Shown in pieces: positions 8,801-20,289 of a stretch of 20,289 nt of DNA (position 1 is its first letter; each line of letters begins with the position of its first letter). The DNA is from Zygophlyctis sp. KS116 (lineage: Eukaryota > Chytridiomycota): the NCBI GenBank assembly GCA_054661495.1, contig BAAFSQ010000181.1, forward strand, positions 1 to 20,289, in the 5' to 3' direction. Below the pieces are notes generated by a model. That model did not search any database. It saw only the letters and a program-made list of their open reading frames with translations, and was not told the DNA's origin. A program made the translations under genes and the position numbers.

Positions 8801-9976
8801 TAAATTGCCTCTTGAAGGACTGGTGTCTCTTGAAGCTCCTTTTATAAAAGTTCCACTAGAACAGTTTAAAAAATCTGCAAAAGTTTCATTAAAATTGTTG
8901 GAAAAAGATTTGAATTCTGTTTTAAATTTAACTGAAAATTCAAGTCTAGACTCTAAACAAGTTTTAAAATCTAGGATAACCTCACTCAAAAGAAAACTTT
9001 TAGAGTCTAAAAAGGAAGAAGAAGTCTATTCAACGCGAACTAAAATTCGTCTAAGTGAATTATCAAAATTGGGAAATATTGATTCTCTAAATTCTGAAGA
9101 GTATGAAAGATGGTCTAGACAAAGATTAAATAGGATTCTAGTAGACTATCTCCTGAGACAAAATTATACTAGTACAGGTGAAAAATTAGCAATGGATCTT
9201 GGAATTCAGGAATTTGTGGATTTAGAGCTATTTAGATCTAGTACTAAAATTCAAAATTCTATTAAAGGACATTCAGTACAAGATGCACTAGGATGGTGTA
9301 AAGAGAATTCTTCAAGTTTGAAAAAGAACAAGAGTTCTCTTGAATTTAATCTAAGGTTTCAAGAGTTTATAGAATTAGCGAGAGAAAGAAGAGTTTCAGA
9401 TGCTATAAATTATACAAAAAAATATTTAATTTTATGGTCTGATTCTCATTTAAAGGAAATTCAACAAGGAATGGCTCTATTAGCATTTACACCAGAAACA
9501 AGTGTTGGAATTTACAAGGTTTTTTTCAATTTCTTTAAATAATTTAGATGCTCTATGATAACTCTAGATGGGACAAATTGATTCAAGAATTTCAAAAGAA
9601 TCATTATGAAATATTTAATTTAACTCTAGAGTCACTTTTAGTCATGACTCTTCAAGTTGGTCTATCAGCATTAAAGACTCCTGCGTGTTATCAAGAAGAA
9701 AACAAAAACATTAATTGCCCTACTTGTTCTAAAGATACATTTGGAGCATTAGCAGAAAAACTACCTAATGCACATCATGTTACTTCTTGTCTAGTTTGTA
9801 GAATTTCTGGGGATTTAATGAATGAAGATAATCTCCCTCTTGCCCTACCTAATGGATATGTATATTCATCTAAAGCCTTGAATGACATGTCTACCAAGAA
9901 TGGAGGAACAATAGTATGTCCAAGAACTGGAGATATATTTACGATTTCACAGTGTAAAAAGGCATTTATTTCCTAA
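8793..9976 (+). CDS. MAEA: MAEA/GID9 (Fyv10), RING-like subunit of the CTLH/GID E3 ubiquitin ligase
   Basis: Exons 8793-9518 and 9548-9976 (29-nt GTTTTT...TAG intron, phase 0) give 384 residues, close to human MAEA (396). Order: N-terminal helical part, LisH near 109-140 (RLNRILVDYLLRQ), CTLH near 150-210 (GHSVQDALGWC, then the RFQEFIELAR helix), CRA-like helices, then a degenerate RING. The RING shows CPTC (299-302), CLVC (323-326), ISGDLMNE, LPNGYVYS and VCPRTGDIF, all close to human MAEA. In yeast this subunit pairs with Gid2 to ubiquitinate gluconeogenic enzymes when glucose returns. Complete, no damage. Confidence 0.92.
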
Positions 9977-10135
9977 ACCCCTTTATTTTACTGCTAATAC
10001 AAGATTATACTACCATGAGATTAAGAGAAATATTAAAATTTGTAAAAGTCTAGAGTCTACACTGACATTACAGCAGAATAGCATACAGAACAGATTAGGG
10101 GCTGTAGTGCAGGGTGAGGTTACAAAAAGAAAAAA
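9977..10135. other. MAEA-RPL29 intergenic region
   Basis: No coding sequence is seen. It holds the 3' end of MAEA and the promoter of RPL29. A relatively GC-rich patch (about 10096-10121, TTAGGGGCTGTAGTGCAGGGTGAGG) sits 15-40 bp before the RPL29 ATG. It may be a ribosomal-protein promoter element, but I cannot assign it to a known box. Confidence 0.4.
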
Positions 10136-10367
10136 ATGGCAAAATCAAAAGTAAAAACTATTTTCATCTAATCATAGAACCACACAAACCATAATCAAAA
10201 TAAAAAAGCTCATCGTAACGGGATCAAGAGACCTCTTAGAAACCGATACCCTTCTCTTCGAGGAGTTGATGCTAAATTTCTTCGCAATCAGAGATTTTCT
10301 AAAAAAGGAAGTCTTGGTAATTAATTAAATATTAATATTAGTTGCTCTAAAAGCATCCAAAGCTTGA
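10136..10367 (+). CDS. RPL29: 60S ribosomal protein L29 (eL29)
   Basis: Three exons, 10136-10150, 10178-10316 and 10342-10367, with introns of 27 and 25 nt, give 59 residues, the same length as yeast Rpl29. The start MAKSK + NHT, then [27 protein letters not shown] and the lysine/alanine tail are diagnostic of eL29, a basic protein of the large subunit. The first exon codes for only five residues. Without the second intron the frame would end early at TAA (10322-10324); splicing adds an Ala/Lys tail like that of yeast. The gene is easily missed because no single exon is long. Confidence 0.93.
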
Positions 10368-10375
10368 TTATTTTT

Positions 10376-11070
10376 TTAAAAATCTAGACTGAAATAAAAA
10401 GTATAATTTTTAAATCGATCATTGAGCCAAGTTTCTTCAATTTCCAATTTAGAATCTCTAGAAAGAGCAATCATTTGTTGAATATTTGTATTTCTCGGCA
10501 TAAAGAAGATTATTCTAGTTGAAATTTTCCTAAATTTCTTCATTAATTTACATGTTGAAATTGGTAATTCATCAATCCCAATACAAGATATTTTACTGTA
10601 ATTGGGACCACCCCATGGAGGAGAAGCAAATATTAAATCAATTGAAGATTTTAATTTTTCCAATTCTGTAAATACATCTCCACATATAAATGTAATATTT
10701 TGAATTACATTATAAATAATTGCATTATTCTTTGCAGCTTCAATTTTTACAGGATCAATATCAATTGCAATAACTAGAAATTTTAAATTATTTTTAATAC
10801 CTTTATGATTCTTTGCAAACTGAATAGTATTTCCTCCGACTCCACAGAATGCATCAAGAATAACAGTTACAGATTTAGGAATTTTAGAAGAGATATGACT
10901 TGCTATTTTCTCTGGAGTTACAGAAAACCAACTTTCTTTCAATGAAAATTATAAAATATACCATGATCCATTAGAATCCCATCATCATATTTTGAGAATA
11001 GAGAGTATCTATTATGATAATACTTTTTCATTTGAGCAGAAAAGTCTTGAGGATGAGAAAGAAAGGCCAT
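10376..11070 (-). CDS. TGS1: Trimethylguanosine synthase (snRNA/snoRNA cap hypermethylase)
   Basis: Exon 1 is 11070-10962 and exon 2 is 10935-10376; the 26-nt intron (10936-10961) splits a Glu codon. The 222-residue product is a minimal catalytic domain, like the short fungal enzymes. It has an N-terminal YYHNRYSLFSKYDDGI segment, WFSVTPE, the SAM-binding motif DAFCGVGGN (64-72), an acidic pair in AIDIDP and the catalytic SPPWGGPNY. TGS1 adds two methyl groups to the m7G cap of snRNAs and snoRNAs, including U3. Its stop lies 8 bp from that of RPL29 (convergent). Start chosen at the ATG that restores the family N-terminus. Confidence 0.93.
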
Positions 11071-11127
11071 TTTCTTGGTTTTGTTTTGCAAATTTGTGTT
11101 TTATCATGATCAGTCTGAGACATTGAT

Positions 11128-11220
11128 GATCAACTAGAACGATCAACTAGAACGATCGGACGGGGATAAATCAGACTAGTAAATCAGACTAGTAAATCAG
11201 ATCAATTAAATAGATTAAAT
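11128..11220. repeat. Two sets of 13-bp tandem repeats in the TGS1/acidic-gene bidirectional region
   Basis: GATCAACTAGAAC is repeated twice at 11128-11153. After GATCGGACGGGG, AAATCAGACTAGT is repeated at 11168-11180 and 11181-11193, with a half copy at 11194-11200. ATTAAATAG then occurs twice up to about 11221. Both units are 13 bp and contain ACTAG. They lie in the 218-bp gap between divergent start codons (11070 and 11289), so they may serve both genes. Confidence 0.75.
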
Positions 11221-11288
11221 AGACAAAGCACGCAGTTTAGCGTCGGCTCAACTAAGCAAGCGGAAAGTCTTAAATTTAATATTTGAAA

Positions 11289-11941
11289 ATGTTGTCTGCT
11301 TGTGATGCCAATGAACTTGAACAAGAGCCAGTCTCTCTAACTAAAATACTATTAACTGAACTATCGGTACGGTTTAAAATTATAATCATGTAGAGCGAAG
11401 ACGAGGCTGAAGATGTGGATTATGCTCAAATGGACTCTGAAAAGGAAGATGATGAGGAAGAAGAAGAAGAAGAAAAAGATATCGATCCAGAAGAAGTACA
11501 GGATATTGTAATGGGTCATATGTCTTTACAAAATACAATGGAATTAAGAGGCGGAAAGGAACTCTCACAGGCTTATAGAGAGTCTACAATTATGCAGGAT
11601 TTCTCTTCTGATGAGGACGATGAAGAATATCAGGATGTTGACTCTCAAGATGATGAATTGGATTCAGAAGAAGAAATGGATGATCAGGATGAAGAATTAG
11701 ATACTGAAGAAGTTCAAGATACTCTTTTGAATACAGGTAATTAGACTAGTTAAAATTTGTAGCGCAAGTAGTTGGAGAAAAAGAGGAATTGTTGATCAAT
11801 AAGAATAAAGTACTGCGTCATGGAAAGGAAATTTCATCTGGAGAAGTTGGGGATTTAACTGATCAAATTAAACAGGTAATTTAAATTGGAATTTAAAGAC
11901 ATCAGTTGATGCAGCCATTGAATAGTCCAGAAATTGTTTGA
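11289..11941 (+). CDS. Acidic protein of unknown function, next to PWP2
   Basis: Exons 11289-11366, 11394-11736 and 11763-11875 (introns 27 and 26 nt) are in frame. The first exon gives a Leu-rich start, the second an Asp/Glu-rich stretch with a run of seven Glu, and the third a more basic, likely helical part (LINKNKVLRHGKEISSGE). The end is unclear. A third intron beginning GTAATT at 11876 can end at 11905 (30 nt, stop at 11941, 189 residues) or 11898 (23 nt, stop at 11925, 186 residues); read-through stops at 11884. I do not recognise the family. Composition and neighbours (PWP2, TGS1) suggest a nucleolar protein, which is inference. Its end lies about 20 bp from the PWP2 ATG. Confidence 0.65.
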
Positions 11942-11962
11942 AAATTTGATTTAAAAAAAATA

Positions 11963-14669
11963 ATGAAATTGGACTTTAAAGTGAGATTTTGATGAGACTA
12001 AATTTAGTTTTCTAATCTATGTGGGACAGTTTATAGTAGAGGAGATCTGATCTTTACTCCGGATGGCAATAAGCTGTTATCGCCAGTTGGAAATAAGATT
12101 TCTGAATTTGATCTGGTCAAGTAAGATTTTTTTTATTAATGGCTAGTAATGCATCTACTACTTTTCCTTTTGAGACTAGACATAATATTAATAATCTGGT
12201 CTTATCACCGAATGGAACACTGCTGTTGGCAATAGATTTACAAGGGAAATGTTTACTTATAAACTATCATCGGAGAGTGGTTTTGCATCATCATTCATTC
12301 AAAGGTCCAGTCTCTAGTGTTAAATTCTCTCCAAACGGTAAAATGATTGCGGTTGCAATAGGTTCTCATATTCAATTATGGAAAAGTCCTGGATTTACTC
12401 TTGATTATTCTCCATTTACTCTGATAAGAGAACTTCCTGGTCATTATGATGCTATAAATTCTCTTTCTTGGTCTGCAGACTCTGAATTTTTATTATCTAG
12501 TTCAAAGGATATGACTGCTAGGTTATATCCTATCGCTAATATACAAGAGTTTCCTGGTGCAATACTTACTGGTCATAGAGATCAAGTTTTAGGGGCTTGG
12601 TTCTCAAAGGATATGAAATCAATCTTTTCAGTGTCTAAAGATGGGGCTCTTTTTTCTTGGTCTTTTGATAAAGAGAAATTATCAGTGATACATGAAAAAG
12701 ATGTGGATAGATCTAAAACTAGAAAAGGTGTTAAAGGTCAAAAAGTCTTTATACAAACATGGAAGAGTCTTGATAAACATTATTTTGAACAGAATCATGC
12801 TAAAGTTACTAGTGTTGCATTTCATGCAGAATCTGGTCTATTATCTTGCGGTTTTAGTTCTGGAATTTTTGGGATTTGGGAACTACCGGATTTTATCAAT
12901 ATTCATACATTGAGGTATCTAAAACTTGATTTATAAATAGTATATCCCAAAAGAAAATTACTTCGGTTGCAATTAATTGTACAGGAGAATGGATTGCATT
13001 TGGTTGTTCTAAATATGGTCAGTTGTTGGTTTGGGAATGGCAATCAGAGTCTTTTATTTTGAAACAGCAAGGGCATAGAAACGATCTTCAATGTTTGGCA
13101 TATTCTTCAGATGGTCAATTTGTAGCTACTGGAGGAGATGATGGAAAAATAAAGCTGTGGAATATGTCTTCAGGATTTTGTTTCGTAACATTTGCTGATC
13201 ATGAAGCAGCTATAACAGCAATTGATTTTATTAAGTCAAGACAAGTTCTGTTTTCGGCTTCTCTTGATGGGACTGTTAGAGCATACGATTTGGTTCGTTA
13301 TAGAAACTTTAGGACATTTAAACCTCCAAAACCGGTCCAACTCAGTTGTCTTGCTGTTGACTCAAGTGGTGAAGTTGTTTGTTCTGGAAGTCAGGAGACT
13401 TTTGAAATATTTTTATGGTCTGTCCAAACGGGAAATTTGTTGGAGGTTTTTGCAGGTCATGAAGGACCTATTTCTTCTCTTACATTTTCACCAATTGATG
13501 GAATTCTAGCATCTGCATCTTGGGATAAAACTATCAAGATTTGGGAAATATTTAAAAGGGATTCTACTCCAGAAACACTTGATCAAGGATCAGAAGTACT
13601 TACGTTGACCTATCGCCCAGACGGAAAGAGTTTGGCGGCTACAACATTAAAGGGACAGGTTGTTTTTTGGGATGTGAACCTAGGAAAGCAAGTCGGTAGT
13701 ATTGAAGGATCCAAAGACATCTCTGGTGGCCGTAATTCTCATGAGATCATTACCGCTGCTAATTCAACAAAAAATAAGCATTTTACCTCTATATGTTATA
13801 CTGCTGATGGTTCTGCTATAATTGCTGGTGGAAATTCAAAGTACATCTGCATTTATGATGTGCAGTCCCAGCAACTCTTGAAAAAATTTCAAATTTCTCA
13901 TAATTTATCTTTGGATGGAATGCATGAAATGCTTGACTCAAGAAATATGACAGAAGCAGGACCAAAAGATTTATTGGATATAGCAGATGATGAAAGTGAT
14001 TTTGAAGATCGCATGGATACCTACCTTCCAGGAGCTCAAGCAGGTGACATGAGTTTGCGAAAAACTCGCCCAAGTGCCAGGACAACCTGCGTCCGCTTTT
14101 CCCCCACAGGCAGATCATGGGCAGCCGCTTCAACAGAGGGACTCTTAATATATGCCCTTGATCAACACATAACGTTTGATCCGTTTGAATTAGAGTTAGA
14201 TATTACTCCAGACTCAGTGCGCGAAGCTTTAGAAGAACAGGCATTTTTGAAATCTATGATTATGGCATTTCGAATTGGAGAAAAAGTCTTGATTGAATCA
14301 GTATATGAATCAATACCAGTTACCGAAATAGAATTAATAACTCGAGAAATTCCCAAGCGCTACATATCAAAGTTGATTACATTCATAGCAGAGCATTTAG
14401 AAAAATCTCCCAGAATCGAATATCATCTGATGTGGTGCACTCAAATTATGAATCACTGCGGTGTTTACCTTCGTGAGCACAATACAGAATTGGCTGCTGT
14501 GCTAAGAGGGTTACAAAAGGGCCTTCAAATGAAATATGATGATCTTAGCAGACTGTAAGTTAATTAATACCTAAAATTGTCTAGTTGCGATAGTAATACA
14601 TATTCACTAGAATACATCATGGAAAAAATGGAGCTCTCTAAAGATAAAGAAGTTCTAGAATCATTTTAA
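11963..14669 (+). CDS. PWP2: Periodic tryptophan protein 2 (UTP1), U3 snoRNP UTP-B subunit
   Basis: Five exons, 11963-11980, 12008-12120, 12147-12914, 12941-14554 and 14585-14669 (introns 27, 26, 26 and 30 nt), give 865 residues, close to yeast Pwp2 (923) without its long acidic tail. The N-terminus MKLDFK/FSNLCGTVY and LLSPVGNKISEFDL follow yeast Pwp2 closely. About 12-14 WD repeats in two propellers follow, with signatures such as WEWQSESFILKQQGH and GEVVCSGS. MTEAGPKDLLDI precedes the C-terminal Utp12 domain. PWP2 builds the UTP-B part of the small-subunit processome and is needed for early 18S rRNA processing in the nucleolus. The first exon codes for six residues and the last for a short acidic-basic tail. 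Confidence 0.95.
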
Positions 14670-14723
14670 TAAGATTATTCCACAGATTCGAAAAATAAAA
14701 TACTGCATTTACAGAGTTGCTCT

Positions 14724-17251
<2,528 letters not shown>

Positions 17252-17300
17252 ATTTTAATTGTAAACGCGCAACCCTTCCTGCGACTTTTTTAAAAAAAGC

Positions 17301-17885
17301 TTAAATTCTTGTTTGCGACCCAAACCCAAATCTACCCTTGAATATATTGAATGATGATCCTTCTTGAGGCTTGTTTGAAGATTCAACTGGTTCTAGTTTT
17401 TCTTGTTTTTCTTGTTTTTCTTGAGGAGGTGATGGTAATACAGGAGCAACTGGAGTATAAGATGATGAATTCATTCTATTAATTAGAGCACCAACTCCTT
17501 CCATAACACCCAAGATTACACCACCAAATATTGCAGATACAAGCATTCCTCTAGTTCCAGTTCTTCCAGCTAGAATAGCTCCTGTAGATGCTCCTGCCCA
17601 TATTGCATTCCAAGAGTCTTCTTTTTCTCTAATATGAGATATGGTACAATCCATGGTATTGAATAATCCTGACCAGACAGCAAAATTTCCTCCAATGATT
17701 GGAGCTCTTGATTTTATTGATGATAATGCACCAGATAATCTTTCACCTCTAGGTGAATTTCTATAACCTTTAAATCCATGCCAAAAAGAGCCACCAATTG
17801 CTCCCATTGTAAATCCAATGCCAGTATCTCCTACAATATTGTAAGGGCATGGATCTCTTGTATGATCAGATGTTTTGTGGCCCAT
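17301..17885 (-). CDS. TIM17: TIM17, core subunit of the TIM23 mitochondrial presequence translocase
   Basis: A single uninterrupted 194-residue frame, unlike its neighbours. The start DHTRDPCPYNIV, the FTMGAIGGSFWHGFKGYRNSP segment, the RAPIIGGNFAVWSGLF segment and MDC match fungal TIM17 very closely (yeast: DHSRDPCP, WHGIKGFRNSP). The Cys pair (CPYN ... MDC) that forms the structural disulfide is present. Four hydrophobic, glycine-rich segments span about residues 18-140, in the inner mitochondrial membrane. The hydrophilic tail includes EKQEKQEKLE, from a short repeat, and is not part of the family core. It stands 49 bp upstream of SEC23 on the same strand, and 51 bp from the divergent aminotransferase gene. 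Confidence 0.95.
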   Translation of the reverse strand: MGHKTSDHTRDPCPYNIVGDTGIGFTMGAIGGSFWHGFKGYRNSPRGERLSGALSSIKSRAPIIGGNFAVWSGLFNTMDCTISHIREKEDSWNAIWAGASTGAILAGRTGTRGMLVSAIFGGVILGVMEGVGALINRMNSSSYTPVAPVLPSPPQEKQEKQEKLEPVESSNKPQEGSSFNIFKGRFGFGSQTRI

Positions 17886-17936
17886 TTAAGATTTAAAAAA
17901 TTTAAAAACCTTAAACACTAATAGACCTAGCTCTAA
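17886..17936. promoter_or_regulatory. 51-bp bidirectional promoter gap
   Basis: Only 51 bp separate the start codons of TIM17 (minus) and the aminotransferase-like gene (plus). The gap is AT-rich with TTTAAAAAATTTAAAAA. Any promoter elements must overlap this gap or the coding ends. Confidence 0.6.
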
Positions 17937-18759
17937 ATGGAAATATTGTTTTCGAGTTCTTCAATTCAATTTACAACTGTAGAGAAACAATGCAGTCCAA
18001 AGGAATTTCTATTAATGCATCCGAGGGGAGTATATACTCTAGGTATTTCTAACATGAATGATTTTCATGATCATGCTAAAAGATTGACTAGATCAGTCCT
18101 GGATTTTTACAGTTTAAGAATTACTGATGATGATGTATGGAAACTTTATAATTTTGCTGTTTCAATTCTGCCAGAAAAATTTAGATTTACTATTCTTTTG
18201 TATTTGATGGATGGTAAAGTTCAATATTGTATGTATGCTGATATGCCGCAAGTTAAGAAAAATTCTTTAAAATCTTTATGGATTTATGGAGATCCTAGGG
18301 AGGCTCCTCTGGTCAAGGAGACAGGTTGGATTACAAATAGACAATATATTATTGATAAAATGCCATTAGAGTTTCAGGAAGCTATATTACATCAAGATCA
18401 GTATTTATATGAAGGATTAACCAGTAATATTTGTTTTGTATTTGATTCTGGTTTAAAAACACCAAATAGATCTCTTGTCTTGCCTGGTTTGTTTTTGGAA
18501 AAGGTGGAAAGATTATGCAAGACTTTAAGTATTCCTTTTGAAGAGGGAATGGTGTCTTTTGATGATGTAAGGGATTGTATTGGTGTTTTCATTACAAGTA
18601 TTCTATTACAATTTTTTAAATTTAGATATGGGACAGGGAATTCAATGGGTGAAATGTATTCAGTTAAATGGGGATTCTAATCCATTGTGGATTTATCATC
18701 CTTGTGAGAAAATAGTCTCTTTGCAGCTCAAGTTTAGTGTTTTGGACGAATATCTGTAA
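17937..18759 (+). CDS. Class IV PLP-dependent aminotransferase-like protein
   Basis: Exons 17937-18597 and 18626-18759 (28-nt GTATTC...TAG intron, phase 1) give 264 residues. The fold type IV family (branched-chain and D-amino-acid aminotransferases, aminodeoxychorismate lyase) is shown by an early GVYTLGISNMNDFHDHAKRL segment. KETGWITNR follows, with K127 as the likely PLP lysine, then YEGLTSNICFVFD (E159) and the end FITN spliced to MGQGIQWVKCIQLNG. The pattern resembles the plant and fungal BCAT-like proteins that lack a defined substrate. The splice restores FITN-x-x, which is normal for the family, whereas the unspliced frame ends in a hydrophobic run. Substrate cannot be said; the intact lysine and Glu argue for an active enzyme. 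Confidence 0.8.
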
Positions 18760-18785
18760 TCAAGTCAAGATTAGACGGTTTATAG

Positions 18786-18793
18786 TTACGTAA
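18786..18793. promoter_or_regulatory. TTACGTAA palindrome (bZIP/Yap-type site) before the ZC2HC gene
   Basis: A perfect 8-bp palindrome TTACGTAA lies 22 bp before the ATG at 18816. This is the known half-site pair of fungal Yap-type bZIP factors. A single site may occur by chance. Confidence 0.35.
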
Positions 18794-18815
18794 GACTTGC
18801 GGAATATTTTTTTGT

Positions 18816-20180
18816 ATGGATGATATTGAGGCCCGTAAAAGAGAAATTCTAAAAAGACTCAATGCTAAAATTAAAGAAGCCAGGGAATTTGAAAATTGTG
18901 ATTCTTCTTCTAAAGGATCTTTATCTAGTCGAAGGAATTTATCCGAAAATAAGGGCATTCCTGAATTAAAAGGACCGAAACCAGGCGAACAATACATTAA
19001 AGAAATGAGAATTAGAGTTTCACAAGATTCAAAAATTCCTAAATCCTTAAAACAATCTCAATTTCATGCTGTGATGGATGATAACGCTTCGATATCATCA
19101 TCCCAAACCTCAATTGCTTCAGACCACAGAATAAAGTTTCAAGGAAGAGTGCGGGATTTTTTAGCTCAGAAAAGTTCAGATGATTCCATCAAGGTATATA
19201 AAAAACCTTGGATTGGTGGGTCTGATCGAAACAAATCGTCTAAAACAGATGAAGCAAGATCTAGTCTATCATCGATCACTAAACCCAGAAAAATAGTTGC
19301 TGAAAGTACTGCTGGTCCTTCAAGACTCCGATCTATTCTAAAACCTCAAACCAGGCCTGTTTCTACAAGATCTAACATGAGTGCTACATCCAGGATATCC
19401 AAGACTTCTAAAGCATCAGAAACTTCTCAAGAATCAGAATCATCCAAGGCAACAAAGACATCCAGAACATCTAAAACATCTAGAGTTTCAGGGATTTCTT
19501 CCAGACCAGAATCTTCAAAACAATCTGAATCAATCTCTAAAATTTCCAAAACTAGCCGCCCCTCAACAACAATAAAAAGCAATCAAGAACCTCCTCTCCC
19601 AATTTCAGTAACCAAAAAGCCTATTAAATCCCTTCTGAAAAGACCTTTATCAACTCTTCCAAAAAAACCTGCTACGGAATCTTTTGAAACAACTCAAAAA
19701 CAAGACTCTGGAGATACTTCTAGATGCCAGTATTGTTCAAGACCTTTCAACACTGACCGTTTACCAAAACACGAATCCATTTGCCAGAAAACATCTCAAA
19801 AAACTGAATCTCGTGGAGCCTTTGATTCTAGCAGAAAACGCCTTGAAGGAACAGAAATCAGAGCTAAATCAGCACCTTCTAAATCCTCTGGCCATCGTAA
19901 ATCTGGAAAGTCTGAAAAAATGGGTAAATCTGAAGAATCAGATCCGCCTAAAACCAGTAATTGGCGCAAAAATCATGAAGAATTCATTAATTCTCTTAGA
20001 CAATCCAAAGCGATCTCTTCCCATATTGCGAAAGGAGGAAAAGTGACTGATTTACCCGTTATAGTCAGTAAAAACAATGGAACCCCCTGCCCTCATTGTT
20101 CTAGAAAGTTTGGAGAGTCTTCATTTGAAAGACATGTTCAGATTTGTTCTAAATTAAAACATTTTGGACCCAGGAAATAA
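18816..20180 (+). CDS. ZC2HC1-type zinc finger protein with Ser/Lys-rich linker
   Basis: A single frame of 454 residues. Two C2HC fingers of the ZC2HC (zf-C2HC_2) type are seen: C304-x2-C307 ... H319-x3-C323 and C425-x2-C428 ... H440-x3-C444, the second at the C-terminus. The N-terminus is a basic-acidic helix, MDDIEARKREILKRLNAKI. Between them is a low-complexity Ser/Lys/Thr linker (about residues 180-270) built of imperfect SK-T-S units. Animal ZC2HC1 proteins have the same two-finger layout, and homologues are typical of ciliated or flagellated species; their molecular role is unclear. TTACGTAA precedes the gene. No introns or damage seen. Confidence 0.8.
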   Translation: MDDIEARKREILKRLNAKIKEAREFENCDSSSKGSLSSRRNLSENKGIPELKGPKPGEQYIKEMRIRVSQDSKIPKSLKQSQFHAVMDDNASISSSQTSIASDHRIKFQGRVRDFLAQKSSDDSIKVYKKPWIGGSDRNKSSKTDEARSSLSSITKPRKIVAESTAGPSRLRSILKPQTRPVSTRSNMSATSRISKTSKASETSQESESSKATKTSRTSKTSRVSGISSRPESSKQSESISKISKTSRPSTTIKSNQEPPLPISVTKKPIKSLLKRPLSTLPKKPATESFETTQKQDSGDTSRCQYCSRPFNTDRLPKHESICQKTSQKTESRGAFDSSRKRLEGTEIRAKSAPSKSSGHRKSGKSEKMGKSEESDPPKTSNWRKNHEEFINSLRQSKAISSHIAKGGKVTDLPVIVSKNNGTPCPHCSRKFGESSFERHVQICSKLKHFGPRK

Positions 20181-20289
20181 TCCCATCACAGCAATCAAAA
20201 TCTTTATTTAATTTTAATTTCCCCACAATAAACATTCCCGAGAAACCGCAGCAAATCGTGCTAAAAGAACAAGCATTTCTTATGTTTGG
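20181..20289. other. 3' flank at window end
   Basis: AT-rich sequence after the ZC2HC stop. No gene start or RNA gene is recognisable; the window ends here. Confidence 0.5.

Noticed and set aside
9977-10135. Possible snoRNA (ACAGCA-like boxes) before RPL29
   Set aside because: No convincing pair of hairpins or C/D boxes could be seen by eye; a covariance search would be needed.
11128-11220. CRISPR-like array
   Set aside because: The repeats are direct 13-mers without spacers, in a eukaryotic bidirectional promoter.
11386-11568. Leu/Pro-rich minus-strand frame
   Set aside because: It is the antisense of the Glu/Asp-rich exon; the composition is explained by that.
13816-14133. 105-residue minus-strand frame inside PWP2
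   Set aside because: It is antisense to well-conserved WD and Utp12-linker sequence; no independent coding signal.

Overview
This is compact, AT-rich eukaryotic nuclear DNA, most likely from an early-diverging, flagellated (zoosporic) fungus such as a Rozella- or chytrid-like lineage. The fungal call rests mainly on the yeast-like TIM17, PWP2 and 59-residue RPL29. The zoosporic call rests on a TCP11-family protein and a ZC2HC1-type C2HC zinc-finger protein, both common in flagellated eukaryotes; it is an inference, not a proof. All three standard stop codons end recognisable genes, so the code is standard. Nearly every conserved gene is cut by tiny GT-AG introns of about 20-33 nt, and reading frames must be spliced to recover full proteins.

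Layout. Bases 1-3300 are an accessory, decaying region: an HNH-type protein whose acidic tail lies in the +1 frame, a broken unknown gene with a 54-bp internal duplication, a small secreted LRR-N-terminal-like protein behind a TATA box, and a degenerate second copy of it. Bases 3300-10000 hold housekeeping genes on the + strand: EXO1 (DNA repair nuclease), a TCP11-family protein, a membrane SDR oxidoreductase, a doubtful small ORF, and MAEA/GID9 (CTLH E3 ligase). Bases 10100-14700 carry a group linked to ribosome and snoRNP production: RPL29 (+), TGS1 (-), an acidic unknown (+) and PWP2/UTP1 (+). Bases 14700-17900 on the - strand hold SEC23 (10 exons) and TIM17. Bases 17900-20200 on the + strand hold a class IV aminotransferase-like protein and a ZC2HC zinc-finger protein.

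Genes are packed tightly: RPL29/TGS1 stops lie 8 bp apart, PWP2/SEC23 54 bp apart, and the TIM17 and aminotransferase start codons are only 51 bp apart. Several short upstream regions carry repeated motifs that look like regulatory sites: four helically phased GTCCA boxes, paired MEF2/Rlm1-type boxes before the TCP11 gene, a 10-bp inverted repeat before the SDR gene, paired CCGTTAA before EXO1, and 13-bp repeats in the TGS1/acidic-gene bidirectional region. No tRNA, rRNA, CRISPR array or transposase was seen.
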